A stretch of DNA of 64,000 nucleotides from Hypomyces perniciosus (Eukaryota; Ascomycota; Sordariomycetes; Hypocreales; Hypocreaceae): positions 729,501 to 793,500 of the forward strand of contig SPDT01000013.1 of the NCBI GenBank assembly GCA_008477525.1, read 5' to 3'. The notes beneath the pieces were generated by a model. That model had not been told where the DNA came from. It saw only the letters and a program-made list of their open reading frames with translations, and did not search any database. Positions 11,331 to 24,800 of the stretch are shown here, one piece after another. Made by a program: the position numbers and the translations under genes. Position 1 is the stretch's first letter. Each line of letters begins with the position of its first letter.

Positions 11331-13702
11331 TAGCCCTTTAAAAAAAGATATACTATAAAGTTAAATAAAACTTTATACTGCTATATTTAACTATTTAAAA
11401 ACTTAATTTATAACTGCTTTAATCTTTACCTTTTTTAACTATAATAAACAAATAGTTTTAAAAATAAATACTTTAAATTAAATATTTAATAATATCTTTT
11501 TTTAATATAATAAAAATAATATTTTATAATTAATAGTAGATTTTTTATTAAAGTATTTATTTATTAAATATAATTATAAAATTTATAATAAAAAACTATT
11601 AACTATTATTAAATTATTAAAAAATAGCGCTTTAAACTTTAAAGTATAAAAAATAAATTTAAAATTATTATAGACTATAAAAACTTAAAGTATTCTATAA
11701 CTATTAAAGTATTAAATTAAAGATAAATCTATTAATTTAAGTTTTTATTTTAATATAATTTCTAGATTATTTATTAGCTTAAATTAAAAGCAGTAAGGTT
11801 TAATATATTAAATCAAAGATTTTAAAATATCCTAGTAAAGTTAAACTAAGATAATAATTAATTAAAGGAAAAAAAGAACTTTACTTTTAAAAAGCTACTT
11901 TAATCCCTATATTTATATTAATATTACAGAAAATATAAATAATAAAAACCTATTTACTATAATTAATAATACTTTAATCTTAAACTTAAAGATATTAATT
12001 AATAAAATAATCGATAAAGCCTATAAAATATTAAATATAGTAAATCTTATAATATAGGTACTTTAAAACCAGCTATTTAATAATAGCCTAAAAGCGTTTA
12101 AAGTAATTTAAAGGCAGTAATATAAAACTTTTAGATCTGCGGTAATTAAATATATTATTAGGAATAACTTTTCTTTTTATTAATAAATAAAGTAAAAAAA
12201 TAAATTATATATTAAATATACTCTTTTACGCTAAAAAGACACTTAAAAAAATAACACTATTAAACCTTTTTAACTGTATATATTAATAGCTGTAAATATT
12301 AATTAATATTAATACTTTTATTAAAGGTTATAACCTATACTTTTAAACGAAATTAAATAAATCTACTCTTTTAAGAGTTTTAAAATTATAACTAAGATTA
12401 TTTTAGGCTTAAAGTAATATTTTAATAAACTCTTTTATATTACTGCTTAATTATAGCTAATAAAGCTTAGTCTATAAAAATATCTTTATAGTAGTATACC
12501 GTTTACTCAAAATCTAGTATTATATTGCTACTTATATATTTAATATTAAAAAACTGACTAATACCTTTATTTTATATATCTATACTTTATATCAAGCATT
12601 GAAAACAATTATATTAAATTAAAGTACCTAGTTTATATTTAAATTCTAAAAGCAGCTATTTAATAATTTAAAATTTACATTAAATATTCTTTAGTCTACT
12701 ATTAAACAATTAATAGCTAGATTAAACAGTTAAATATAAAAGTAAAGTAATATTTTAAGCAGTTTATAAATTTTTATTAAAACAATTAAATGAATCAATT
12801 ACTATTTATAGAGTTTACTTAAAATAATTAAATATTTAAAATAACAGGAACCTTACTATTCTTTATAAATTATAGTTTTTACCTATACTTAAAAGTTAAG
12901 CCTTTAAACCATTACCCGCTAAACCTATTTATTACTTAAAAGAAGAGTTTCTATAAAGTAAATACTATAGGTAAGCATTTTTAATAAATCTTAAATTAAT
13001 TAAAGGCCTTTATAATACAGTTAATCGCTTAATATAAAGCTGTAGTTAATATATTAAAAGAGGATTTATATTAATTTAAAGTTAATAAAAAATATAATTA
13101 AAGATTAAATACTTTAAAATAACCTGTTTAATAAAAAAGGGAGATGATAAATAAGTAGGCCGATATAAAATCTTTAATATATACCGTTAAGCTTATTAAC
13201 TTAAACTCTTTAACTATATCTGCATTTTCCTTATATTTTATAACTCTCTTTTTAAACTATTAGCAGTTAATAAAGCAGGCTCATAGATATATCTATTAAA
13301 ATAAAACGCTATTAATAAATAAAAGAACAAAAATATATAGAAATAAATCCTTACGAGAAATAATAAAATAAATAAAATAATAGAAAAATAAGAATTTAAT
13401 AAAATCCATAACTGCTATAATAAAAATAGCCTATACTATTATATAGCCTAAAAACACTATATATTAAACTAGTAACCTGTAAAGGATTTAAAAAGGTAAG
13501 ACGCTGCCCTTTTAGAACACTATATAAAAAACGCTAATAAGCCTGGCCCGCCTGCCTAAGTTAAGAAAAAGAAAATAACTAACTAGCCAGACCTATAACG
13601 CAGCAGCCGCTTATAATAGAATTAAAATAATAAAAGGATTAAAATATACATAATTTTAAAATAGCTATTAAAGGGCAAATAAAGTTTAAAAGGGGGGGGT
13701 AC

Positions 13703-13864
13703 TATTATAGCACTAAACCTGCCCTCTAATAACTTATTAGCATTATATACATCTTTATATAATAACTTAATCCTATACCTTTAAACCATATTCTTATAGT
13801 TTCTTGCCTTATTCAAGGCATAATAAAGATATCACTTTAACCTGCTGTTTTGTGTGCCGTAATA
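13703..13864 (+). repeat. 3' LTR of Gypsy G1 (162 bp)
   Basis: Begins TATTATAGCACT directly after the G-run polypurine tract and ends GCCGTAATA, followed by the ATAAT duplication. Its 3' half is less RIP-mutated than the 5' LTR (TGCTGTTTTGTGTGCCG is retained). Confidence 0.88.
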
Positions 13865-14730
13865 ATAATATAATTAAATAATAAATTAAATTCTAAAAAA
13901 ACTTAAACTTTATGTAATTAAAAAGGTTATTTTAAAAGTTATTTATAAATTTATACTATTAAATAATATCTAAATTTATTTAAGATTTTATATTTTACTA
14001 TTTAAAAATATATTATAAAATAAATTAAACAATAGATTAATTATTAATTAATTAAGGTTTTATTAATTAAAGAACAATATAAAATTAAAGAAACTAAAGC
14101 TATAAAAATAACAGATAATAGATACTAGTATTTAATAAAATAGAAAGAGTATAAAGAAGAAGATAACTTTTAAGAATTTAAGGAATATTTTAAGTACTTT
14201 TAAATAACTTTACAGTAATTCTATTAAAATCTAGGCCTTTTAATAAAGGGTTTAATAAAGTATTAAAACTAAAAGAATTAATACTATAAAAGCTTTAAAC
14301 TTTTAAAAAGACTTTTAATTGCTGCTGCTTTGGATTTTCTAGTTTATTTAAAGATTTTAACTTATATCTAAGTATCTCTTTACTTCTAGCTTATAGCTAC
14401 TATTTTTAATAATTAAAACACTTTACATAATTTAAAGCTGTATTTATTTTTACTTAGGCTTTATAAAAAGCTTTATAATAAAGTAATATAAGTTTTTCTA
14501 TTAGCTTTTTTATAAAATTAAAGTATTATAATTTAAAAATAGTATTTAATATTAAGAAATAGTTTTAGCTATAATATTAAAGAGAAACTTTACAAATATA
14601 TATAAAAGTTTTATATAACCCTTATACTATTATATAGATAATTAATATAAATCTATTTACTATATTTTAAAAAGCGATTATTTATATAATACTTTAAGCT
14701 ATAAAAAAGATAATAAAAATAAAGTAAAAT
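13865..14730. other. AT-rich decayed repeat, unassigned
   Basis: From about 14,060 a + strand frame rich in Lys/Glu/Tyr with RIP-type stops resembles a gag-like remnant, but no motif settles it. No intact gene is seen. Confidence 0.35.
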
Positions 14731-15011
14731 AGTTATAAAGAAGGGCTAGAAAGTAAGGATTTCAGTGTATTTAAATAACCTTCCTATTCTAGCAAGACCT
14801 AGAGTTAGGCCCGATACTAGGACCGAGTTTTAAAGGAACTTTAATATAAGTCGGGAATTCTCTTTTATCTATAATAATAATAATTAAGCTAGGACTAGCT
14901 ACCCCGCCTACCTTAGACTTAATAAAATGTTTATAATAGGCATTATAAGAAATCTAACTAAAATAGTTTCCAGTTTATATAGCTGTAAGTTAATATAAGC
15001 GATTTTATATA
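14731..15011 (-). repeat. R2, first half: RIP-mutated R copy split by G2
   Basis: Reverse complement of the R 3' half, including the CTACCCCGCCTACC block and the GGGCTAGAAAGTAAGGATTT end. It continues at 21,718-22,016 after the G2 insertion. The sequence at the break (CGATTTTATATA) aligns to the uninterrupted R copies once the 5-bp G2 duplication is removed. Outer flanks (AAAAT and TTTCT) show no duplication. Confidence 0.85.
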
Positions 15012-15183
15012 TGTTACGGCACCGACCGTGACGCGATATTAACGCCCTATCACGTAAGCCCCAGTCACGTGACCAGGCCCTAACGCGTTCCTAGCTATAG
15101 CTTTCTGTAAAGCCTCAGGGCTTTCTCGCTCTCTACAGTATAATAACAATACTTGCCCTAACCTGCCTTTCTATACTGTAATA
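15012..15183 (+). repeat. 5' LTR of G2 (172 bp)
   Basis: TGTTACGGCACCGACCG to ACTGTAATA. By hand it differs from the 3' LTR at about 29 of 172 positions; all but one are transitions. It contains the palindrome GTCACGTGAC (15,064-15,073). Confidence 0.9.
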
Positions 15184-18100
15184 GTTTATACTATCCCTTA
15201 ACTCAGCTACGCTATTGCAAGGCATATACCTAACCAATTACGAATTCCCCCTAATCCCCCTTTATTCCCAAACTTATAATAATGCCTCTACAGCCTAGCC
15301 TTTATCCTTTAAACCCTATACTTATAGGAAACTAATTATAAGCAAGATAAATATAAATGCCCTAAACCTTGCCCTATAGCCTAACCTAGCCTAATAGACT
15401 ATAATTTTAACTATAAAGTTTATACTTTTCCCTTTTCTCTTTAAAACCCTATAAAAGTCTAGCGTTAATAGCGACTATATACATTTAATAAATGCAATTA
15501 TTCAAGACAATAACCTTTATTATTAATTCTATCTCATTAGCTAAATAATTTAAAAAGGTTTAATATAATAAAAAAAATAAAAATAAACCTTTAAATAAAA
15601 AATCTTAAAGTAGGCAGCTGAAAATTAAAACTTTAAAGTATAAATTAAAGCCTAGGTTAAAGCTTTAAATATAGCTTTACTATTAAGCCCTAGAAATAAT
15701 AACCTATTTAACTACTATAAAATTAAAGACTTTAAGCAATTTAATAGTAAATAAAAGGATATTACTAAACGTTAATAAAAATATATTAACTAGTATTCCT
15801 AGATTAATATTACCTTTACAGGTAATTAATTAATTTTCTTAATTAAACTTAAAAAGATTTTATATATTATAGGTCTTTTAAAGGGAAATATATATTAAAT
15901 ATAATAAAGAAGCTTTAATACTATTATTAAGAGTTTTAATAACCTTGCCTAATAGTATTAAAAGATTAATACAGTACTTTTCACTAATTTTAATAAATAA
16001 TATAAAATAATTAACCTTTTTTAAAAGGTATTGCAGTTTTTTAATAACTTATATATATTAAATAAACCTTTCTAAAACTTTATAGCAGACTTATTTATAC
16101 TAGGCAGTAAATATAGCAAAACCGTTAAGCAGATAATAAAGGCTTTAAAGATAAAGGTCTTTTAAAAGTATGCCAATACTATAAAAAATTAAGTAATTAA
16201 ACTAAATAAATCTAACTTTACTAAATAATATTAACTTTACTAGACTATTTATAATAGGCTTTAAAAGGGCGCCTACTATAATGCCCTCTGCGCTGCTTAA
16301 ATAGGCTAATATTAATAAAGTTATTAATAGTAGTAGTATTAATATTAATAGTAATATTATTAATACTAGTAAAATAATTAAGCTGCTGCTTTAGCGCTAG
16401 CCAGTAACCTAATATAATTAAATGCTATATATACCCTATTACTTTACCTTTAAATCTCTTATAAAAAATATATCGCTAAAAGACTCTGCTTTTACTATAA
16501 AAAAGCAAGCTATAGCCTTAATAAATATAATAAAAAAAGCGGTTTAATATATATTAAGGCAGTCTATATTAAATATAAAATTAAAACCATTAAATTTAAC
16601 TATACTAGCTATATTTTAATTTAGCAGTACTTTAAGGCTAATAATAAAATAGTTTAGTAAAGTATAATAATTAAACTTTAATAGTACACTAATATTACCT
16701 GCAATGCCTAAATAACCTATAAATCTAGGCCCTAAATAATATACCCTTTTTAAGTATTAATAAAGATAATAATAGTAGCGCTGCCCTATTAACTTTTAAT
16801 TTACCCTAGTTAAGCTAGATTTACCTATTAAAAACTTAAACTTAACTTGCAAACTAAGGAAAAGATTAACTTTTATTAAGAATTATAAGTAGAGGTTAAC
16901 TATAAATAAGAATATTATTTTAAAAAGAATCTACTGCTATTTTTTTAATTTAAAACCCTTTAAACTTAAATTAATAAACAGTAAATCCCTTTTAATATAA
17001 ACTATACTATTCTTTATATATAATATCTATATTAATATAAAAGCTTTAATAAATAGCAGTTATATATTTTAGGCTTTTATTAGCTATACTTTTATTAACT
17101 AATTTAATATTATTATTTAATAACTGCTATTTACTAGGAATCTTTTACTTACGAATAGGAGTATAGCTAATAAAATTTTAGACTTTTTTATTATATAAAC
17201 TATAATCAGCTCCTATAAAAAACTCTGCCTTTTTTTTATTATAAATATCTTTAATAATGTACTTATAATCTTTAGCCTTTTATAGCTAAAAACATATAAC
17301 TTTAATATTAATTAAAAGGAGTTAACTATTACTTTTAGATCTTATTACTATTATAACCACTATTCTTTAAAAAATATAGCCAGCTTTATATAAATTTTAA
17401 TAGCAGTTAAAATAAAAAACAACTTCGCTGAAGCGAATATAGAGAATATATATTACTAGTAATTAACAGTTAAAAACACTTTAAATAAAGTAAAGCCTAA
17501 CTTAACTAAATAAAAGACTATACTATATTAGTAACTATTAATTAAAAATACTTTAAAAGAAATAGACTATAACTTAATTAAAGAGGGGGCCTTTAAACTA
17601 TATATTCTATAAACTTTAACACTAAATTAAAATTACTATATAACCTATAAGTATAGTAGAACTAATAATAAAGAAATATAGGTATAAATAATCTTAAACT
17701 AAATATATATAAAGCTACTGCCTGCCTTTATAATTTACAGTTAATAATAAAAAGGGAAACCCTTATTAAAGCTATTACTATTACTTTTTAATATATTATT
17801 TCCATAAAATTAAATTAAACTTTAAGATTAAAAAGTATATTTAAATATAGCGGATATATAGATAATAGCGGCTATAAACTTTATTACCTTTTATTAACAA
17901 CTATATATCTGCGCAATAAAAGTAACCTAAAAAGAGATTAATTAAGCTATTAAAATTAAAGAATTAATACCTATTACTATATTAAAGCTTTTAAATAAGT
18001 TTTTCTAATAAATATTTACAGGATAGGGAGACTATATTAAAGTAAAAATAATATTATTTAAAGAAATATATAACTTTATTAATAAATACTACTCCCTAGT

Positions 18101-18429
18101 ATAATTAAGAAAGATTATAGCTGCCAATATTAAGAAATTTATAGCAGGGAAACCTAAATTTAATAAGCCAGATATCTTAAAAAAACTGCTATTTTAGCTA
18201 TATAACTTATATAATGCCTTCCTGCTAAAAACAATAAATAAACTTCCCTTATAATAGGCTTAAAACTATAAAATTAAAATACTGCTAGGAAAAGACCTAC
18301 TATATTAAAAGAATAAGCTATTTTCACCTAATAAATTGCAGGTAATAAAAAAATTATTAGATAATAATTTAGTGAAAGGATTTATCTGTAAATTGCAAGT
18401 ATAATATACCACTCTTTTCCTTTTAGCTA

Positions 18430-21270
18430 TAAAACTAAAAGGCAGTGTCTATATTTATTAAAATTACTAAAGGTTAAATAATATTATTATTAAAAATTAA
18501 TACCTATTGCTATTAATCTAAGAAACCTTTAATACCTTAAACTGTATAAAGGTATATATAAAACTTGATATTATTGCTGCGTTTAATAACCTCTATATCG
18601 CTAAAGGGGATATATAGAAAATAGCATTTATTATAAAGTTTAGCCTTTTTAAGATATTAATTATACTTTTTAGCCTTTATAATACACCTGCTATATTCTA
18701 ATACTATATTAACTACACTCTCTATAACCTCTTTAACTATATCTATATAGTATACTTTAATAATATTCTATATATTTATTATACTAAAAAAAGTATTAAA
18801 AATATATATATAAAATAATAGCTTACCTTTAAAACGCTAGCCTTTAAATTAATATTATTAAATGCAAATTTAAGACAATAAGGATAAAATACCTTAACAT
18901 AATTATTACTTTAAAGGGACTAGAAATAGATTTTAAGAAAGTTAAGGCTATATTAAACTAGCAACTATTTAAAGGAGTAAAGGACTTATAAAAGTTTCTC
19001 GGCTTTGTAAATTTCTATTACTATTTTATTTAAAAATACTTTAAAATAGCTGCACTATTAAATAAGCTTTTAAAAAGAAACTAACTATATACTTAAACAG
19101 AGAAATAGTAGGAAGCCTTTAATTTAATTAAATATACCTTTAAATTAGCCCTAGTCCTAGCCCTTTTTAATTATAATAAGTAAATAGTCTTTAAGACTAA
19201 CACTTCCGACTAGGCATTAAGCGGTATTTTATTGCAGTATAATAAAGAAGGCATTTTATACTTTATTATATTCTTTTCTGCAAAGTATAATGCCTAAAAA
19301 TATAATTATAAAATCTATAATAAAGAACTTTTAGCTATTATTAAAGTAATAGAAAAGTAGCGCCTAGAATTATAAAGGTTATAAAAGTTTAATGTTATTA
19401 TAGATTATAAAAACTTTAAATACTTTACTTTAATAAAAGCCTTAAACTAGTAGTAAGTTTAATAGTTTAAATTCCTTTTTAGCTTTAATTTTTATATTAT
19501 TTATTAACTTGGCTTTAAGGCTATAAAGCCTAATACTTTAAGTAGAAAAGTAAAAGATAGGCCTGTAAAATTAAACCCTTTTAACGATTAAATTAAAAAC
19601 AGGCAATATATTATCTTCCTGCCAAGTTCTTTTAGCCTTAAAGCTTAAGTAATATTTTAAAAAGAAGTTTTATTAGATATTAAACTATCTATAAAGGCTG
19701 CCTTTATAGCTATAATAATACCGGCAAAAGATAAACTAATCGATAACTTAATTGCAGCAGTATATAAATAAAATACTATAGTAAAAGAAATAGTAACTAT
19801 ACTTTAAGACTTTAATATCTGCCAATAGCTAAAACAGCTCTGCAGAAAACTCTAGATTATAATAAATAACTGTTAAATCATAAATAGCAGAATTTACTAT
19901 TAAAAGCAGCTCTTTATTCCCTTTCATAATAAGCTTTAAATATAAATCCTGTTTAGAAACTATTTAAGCAGTCTAGCCAGATACCTAGGCAGGTTTAAAA
20001 CTCTAAACCTTATCAGCTAAATATACTAGTAGCTATAAATCTTAAGAGACATTAAAGTATTTATATAAGCCTATAAACTATATATTAAAATAAAGGCCTT
20101 ATAATCTTTACTATAAGGCTTCCTTTAACTATTATTAATCCTATTTTATATATAGTTAAATATTTCTATTAATTATATTATACTACTGCCTAAATCCTGC
20201 TAATATAATATTACTTATAAGTATTTATTAATAATAGTTTACCGCTTTATAAAAATATATTATTTTATACCTATTACTTTACTATTAGTAAAAAAGCTAG
20301 CTAATGCATTTATTAATAGGATTTACTGCCTTTATAGTATACCTAATAATATTATATTAAACTGCAGTATATAGTTTATACTAAAATTCTAGGAATAACT
20401 CTTAAAGTAATTAAAAGTTATATTAAAACAGTTATTAGCCTTTTACTTTAAAACTAATAGCTAAATTAAAAGGATTAATATAAGTATAAAATAATACTTA
20501 TAAACTTTTATTAACTTTTATTAAGATAACTAGGCCTATTAGCTTTTATTAGCTAAATTTACTGTAAATAATATAATATCTAAAACTATTAGTATATTAC
20601 TGTTTTTCGTTACTTATAGTTTTAACCCTCGCTTAAAGACAGAGCCTTTATAGCCCTGCCTGCTAAACCTCTTTACAGTAAAGAAAAGAGAGTTTTTCCG
20701 CGCTAATACTATTGCTAAGCGATTTAAATACATTATTATATAGCTAAAAGCCCTTACTAAAGCCTTAGGAAAAAGATATAAAGAAAACGCAAATATATAA
20801 AGAGAGGCGTTATTAGTTTATATTATTAGGCAAGAAGTCTTTATTAATATATAAAATATAAAGATTAACTAGCCGATAAAGAAGCTGGATAATAAATAGG
20901 CAAGGCCTTATATAATAATAAAGGTATACCTATAAACCTATATTATTAGCCTGCCGGAAAGTATAAAGATTTTCCTAGTCTTATATAACTCCCTCTTATA
21001 ACCTAAAACAGTTACTTTACTGCAATTTAGGCAAAAAATAATTAATAAAGTTAAATTAAAGAATATTTAAGGCAGAATACTAAAAAGAGAAGATAATATA
21101 AATAAAGTATAAAAGAAATAGGAGTTTAAAGCGCTTTTAGATTATTATAATAATAATAGATTTTACTACTTTATTAAATAGAAATACTATACTGCTATAT
21201 AATAACTAGTTAAAGACCTGTAACGCTAAAAGAGGGTAATATAAAACTTCTATAAAAGAAACCTAAAAAA
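18430..21270 (+). pseudogene. G2 pol remnant (RT-RNase H-integrase-chromodomain)
   Basis: A single pol is readable across TAG/TAA stops. RT has its YxDD Asp pair changed to Asn (18,759-18,764). RNase H follows with the typical DY.NFKYF context. Integrase shows the RFIKIYYFIPIT segment followed by AFINRIYC and IPNNII. The chromodomain-like stretch YYFIK.KYYTA is near 21,170. The domain order identifies a Gypsy chromovirus; every catalytic centre I can see is damaged. Confidence 0.75.
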
Positions 21271-21540
21271 GCTAGGCCTACTGCAATAAGTATTAAAAGG
21301 AATTATAAAAAAGGAAAAAGAGGAAATAGTTAAAAAGAAACTAATACTTATAGAGCGCTAACTAAAGACTATACTGCGCTAAAGCCTATAACTAAACTAT
21401 ATATCACTAATATTAAAAACTATATAATTTGCCTTATTTACCTTTATATCGGAAGTATTAAAATAGATTACCCGGAATTTCAATTTATGCAAGTAATATA
21501 GCTATTCGCGGCCAAATAGCGTGATAAAGAGGGGGGGTAT

Positions 21541-21712
21541 TGTTACAGCACTGACCGTAATGCAATGTTGACGCCCTGTTATGTAAGCCCCGGTCACGTG
21601 ACCAGGCCCCAACGCGTTCCTAGCTATAGCTTTCCATAGAGCCTTAGGGCTTTCTCGCTCTCCACAGCACAACAATGATATTTGCCCTGACCTGCCTTTC
21701 CGTCCCGTGATA
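21541..21712 (+). repeat. 3' LTR of G2 (172 bp)
   Basis: TGTTACAGCACTGACCG to CCCGTGATA, directly after the polypurine tract. It has the same length as the 5' LTR and keeps the CACGTG palindrome (21,593-21,602). Confidence 0.9.
21593..21602. promoter_or_regulatory. CACGTG E-box palindrome in the G2 LTR
   Basis: GTCACGTGAC is a perfect 10-bp palindrome present unchanged in both G2 LTRs although about 17% of LTR positions differ. CACGTG is the core site of fungal bHLH factors. A promoter role is inferred. Confidence 0.4.
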
Positions 21713-21717
21713 ATAGA

Positions 21718-22016
21718 AATATAAATTTTACAGAAAATGAAAATATAGCTATAAACCTAATTCTACTACTATATACCTATTATTAAATTAAAGGACTATT
21801 ATAAAAAATAAAGCATTATTTTACAATTACTTTTATAATATAGGTGTATATTATTAAATATTTTATAGCTTTCTAGATATTAAATTAAATATAATTTAAT
21901 TGTTTATTTTATTATTTACCTAGTAAACGTTTAGTTGTTTCTTTATTGCTGTATTATATATAGTTTCCTAGAAGCTATATATAAATGAGGTTTAGTATAA
22001 CCTTGTTATTTTAATA
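21718..22016 (-). repeat. R2, second half
   Basis: Continuation of the R copy interrupted by G2, covering the R 5' half and ending CCTTGTTATTTTAATA, the complement of the R start. Heavily RIP-mutated. Confidence 0.85.
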
Positions 22017-22704
22017 TTTCTTTTAGGCTTTAAAACTAAACAATAGATATAGCAGAAATAGTTATTAAACTATCCTTAATTAATATAAATAGTAGGGCCT
22101 GTTTGAAATTAAATAAAGAATCAGTAATAATAGGATTTTCTATAAAAGTATAATAATTTACAGCCTTTAATATAATACTTAATAACTATTTCTATTAATT
22201 GTGGTTATTAAAACCTATTAGTTTATAGCTGTCTAGAAAGCTATTAACCTTTTTTAATGCCTCTTTAATAAAACTATTATTTAAAGTAAAAATAGTGGTT
22301 TAAGGTTAAGGAATAAGTATAAATAGAACCTAGATTAATATAAAAATAAAAGTAAAAGCTTATATTAGTATTAATATAAGGGCTATAAGATTACGTTCTA
22401 TTAAATTAATAGTCTATTAAATTTAAGAACGTAAAATAGTAGTAGTTAAGTTAATTAAAGTATTAAATAATTGCATTATAGTAGTATTTTAACGCTTTAA
22501 CTATACCTTTACTATTGTAATAAAAGCCCTCTATGCCTAAAGCTTTTATTTTATATTCTATACTTAAATAAATAGATCCCTTTACTATTAAAGAGAGCTA
22601 TTATCCTTCATTAATAAAATAAGGCTGCTAGGAGCTTCAATAAATTAACTTATACTATTAATATTAAATATATATTACATTAAAATAGGGAATATATTAT
22701 ATAG
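22017..22704. other. AT-rich decayed DNA, unassigned
   Basis: Contains an imperfect inverted repeat near 22,393-22,435 (ACGTTCTATTAAATTAATAG and CTATTAAATTTAAGAACGT). No protein motif is recognised on either strand. Confidence 0.35.
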
Positions 22705-22746
<42 letters not shown>

Positions 22747-24221
22747 TCCTATTAATATTTTATAGTAAAAGGCTATTAATCCTAGTAAAGTAAAAGGATA
22801 TACTATACTACGTTTAATTATAGTATTACTAATAAATATATAAGCTCCCTTTATATAGTATTTTATTGCCTTAAAGGGCATAGTCTTCTAGCTCTACTCC
22901 TATTAGCAGGTTAAGGAGCTGCAAGTATCTCGCGTAATATATTAGGTAATTAAAGTTAACCCTAACCTAAAGAGCTAGCCTTTATCGGCTTATAGGCGAC
23001 TTAACAGTAAACCATAAATAAATCCTTTAAAGGATAAAAAAGTAATAATATAAAGGAAAGAATTAAATAACTAGAATTAAATATAGTTAGTCTCTTTAGC
23101 GGCGCAGGTATATTTTATTAAAAAAGTTAAAGGCCTGCGCTGTTTAAAGGAAAAGGTTATAGCTAGACTTTAGTAAATAAAAGGTTAGTTTACAGATTAA
23201 GGGAGCTAGTCCCTGTTATTATATATTATTAATTTTCCTGTAATAAAAGATATAGTTATATACTTTCTTTTTACTATAACTGTAAGCTATTAGTATATCT
23301 TTATACTAAAAGCGCTTATAATACTATATAAAGTCCCTATATTAGGACCTAGTAGCTATTAAATAATAAAGCTTTCTTTATAAGATTATTAGTTTTTTAA
23401 GGCATTTAAGGTCTGCTATTAATTTAAATAGGCAGTATATATTAAATATATTCTCTTTCTATTAGCTTTTAAAGCTAGTCCTTAGTTTTACCTTAACCTT
23501 TCATTAAAAGAAAGTAAATAGAAGTATTGCATTTATTAGCTCTAGTTATTTGCATTTTAGTTTTATTAACTAGTCTATAGCTTTATTTCTTTATATCCTT
23601 TAATAGCTAAAGCATTATTAAATATATATATTTCTATTATATATACTCTTTAATCTCTGAAATTTAAGAAAAGTTTATTATAATAAATTTAAAGGTATAC
23701 CCTTTAAATGATATATTATAGCTATATTGTTTAGGCAGATAATAATATATTTTATATTATTCTTATTAATTAAAGTTACTTTAAGTCTTTTTAAACATTT
23801 AACTGCCTTACTATTAAATATTTCTATTAAGCTAAATTAGCTATATCGTATTAAGATTTTTTTACTGTTTTACTATATAGAGAAGCTATAGCTAATAGCT
23901 CCTATAGCAAGGTATAAACTGTCTATAAATACTACTATATTTTAAAGGGCTATTATAGCTATCTAGTTATTAAATTCTTTAATAGCTTTACCTTTACTGC
24001 CTAGGTAAAGGGTTTAAATTTTAGTTAATTTAAAGAGAAGTATAATTTTAGTCAATTCCTAGTAAATTGTATAATTTATTATAGCTTTATAATAAGTGTT
24101 GTTATAGTTTATCTATATAGGCGTTAATTTAGTTGGATTTTATAAATAAAAGGATATTAATTATTAAGTAATAGCAGTTTAATTGTAAATTAAAGCTTTT
24201 AGGCATTAAGGAGTTATATTA
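22705..24221 (-). mobile_element. LINE L1, 3' part with RNase H and ATT-repeat tail
   Basis: Aligns by eye with 30,673-32,150. On the minus strand the degenerate frame reads a LINE RNase H: a TDS-like motif, an NNIA.I segment followed by a P.N.....F segment, then a stretch in the position of W.PGH..I.GNE.AD. The 3' end is a run of about eleven ATT units on the minus strand (22,710-22,742), as in LINEs that end in short tandem repeats. All stops fit RIP. The 5' end is lost at the R3 junction. Confidence 0.65.
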
Positions 24222-24800
24222 TATTAAAATAATAAGGTTATACTAAACCTTATTTATATATAGCTTCTAGGAAGCTGCATACAATATAGTAATAAAGAAA
24301 TAACTAAGGGTTTATTAGGTAAATAATAGATTAAATAATTAAATTATAACTAATCTAATAGCTAAAAAGCTATAGAATATTTAATAATATATAACTGTAT
24401 TATAAAAGTAATTATAAAATAATGCTTTATCTTTTATAATAGTCCTCCAATTTAATAATAAATGTATAGTAATAGAATTAGGTTTATAGCTGTATTCCTA
24501 TTTTCCGTAAAGTTTATTTATATATAAAATCGCTTAAATCGACTTATAGCTATATAAACAGGAAAACATTATAGTCAGATTTCTTACAATGCCTATTATA
24601 AGCATTATATTAAGTCTAGGGTAGGCGGGGTAGCTAGTCCTAGCTTAATTATTATCGTTAAAGATAAAAGAGAATTCTTAACTTTCATTAAAGTTCCTCC
24701 CGAACTCAGTCCTAGCGTAAGCCTAAATCCAGGTCTAGCCAGATTAGGAAGGTTATTTAAATACACTAAAATCCTTGCTTCTTAGCCCTCCTTTTCAAAA
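24222..24800 (+). repeat. R3: RIP-mutated R copy (about 579 bp)
   Basis: TATTAAAATAATAAGG to CCTCCTTTTCAAAA, collinear with R1/R7/R8 throughout. Many C-to-T and G-to-A changes mark it as an older insertion. Flanks are AT-simple (TATTA and ATTAT), so a target duplication cannot be fixed. The right flank does not continue the LINE on its left. Confidence 0.85.

Larger units (their letters stand above)
6689..13864 (+). mobile_element. Gypsy retrotransposon G1, complete but RIP-inactivated
   Basis: A 7.2-kb element bounded by 162-bp LTRs and a perfect 5-bp target duplication ATAAT (6,684-6,688 and 13,865-13,869). A polypurine tract with eight Gs (about 13,692-13,699) precedes the 3' LTR. The + strand holds a degenerate Gypsy pol. 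RT at about 10,690-11,330 shows IIAAFNKL and a PF.LYN.L stretch, with YxDD read as YFNN (11,021-11,032). RNase H is at about 11,440-11,800. An integrase C-terminal part with a Y.PFF.NYGFYP-like motif lies at about 12,700-13,100. Every frame is full of stops. A young R solo LTR sits inside at 7,871-8,450. Confidence 0.88.
15012..21712 (+). mobile_element. Gypsy chromovirus G2, complete but RIP-inactivated
   Basis: A 6.7-kb element with 172-bp LTRs inserted in R2, with target duplication ATATA/ATAGA (one mismatch). A polypurine tract AGAGGGGGGG precedes the 3' LTR. Degenerate + strand pol reads in order: RT (about 18,430-18,900; IIAAFNNL, then YxDD read as YFNN at 18,753-18,764), RNase H (about 19,130-19,560; a KYNYKIYNKELLAII stretch) and integrase (about 19,900-20,640; an RFIKIYYFIPIT segment). 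A C-terminal chromodomain-like segment at about 21,110-21,270 ends DL.R.KRVI.NFYKRN. Chromodomains of this group are known to direct integration to heterochromatin. Confidence 0.88.

Noticed and set aside
22675..22881. 68-codon ORF with a poly-tyrosine run
   Set aside because: The Tyr run is the ATT/TAT microsatellite tail of a LINE read in frame.
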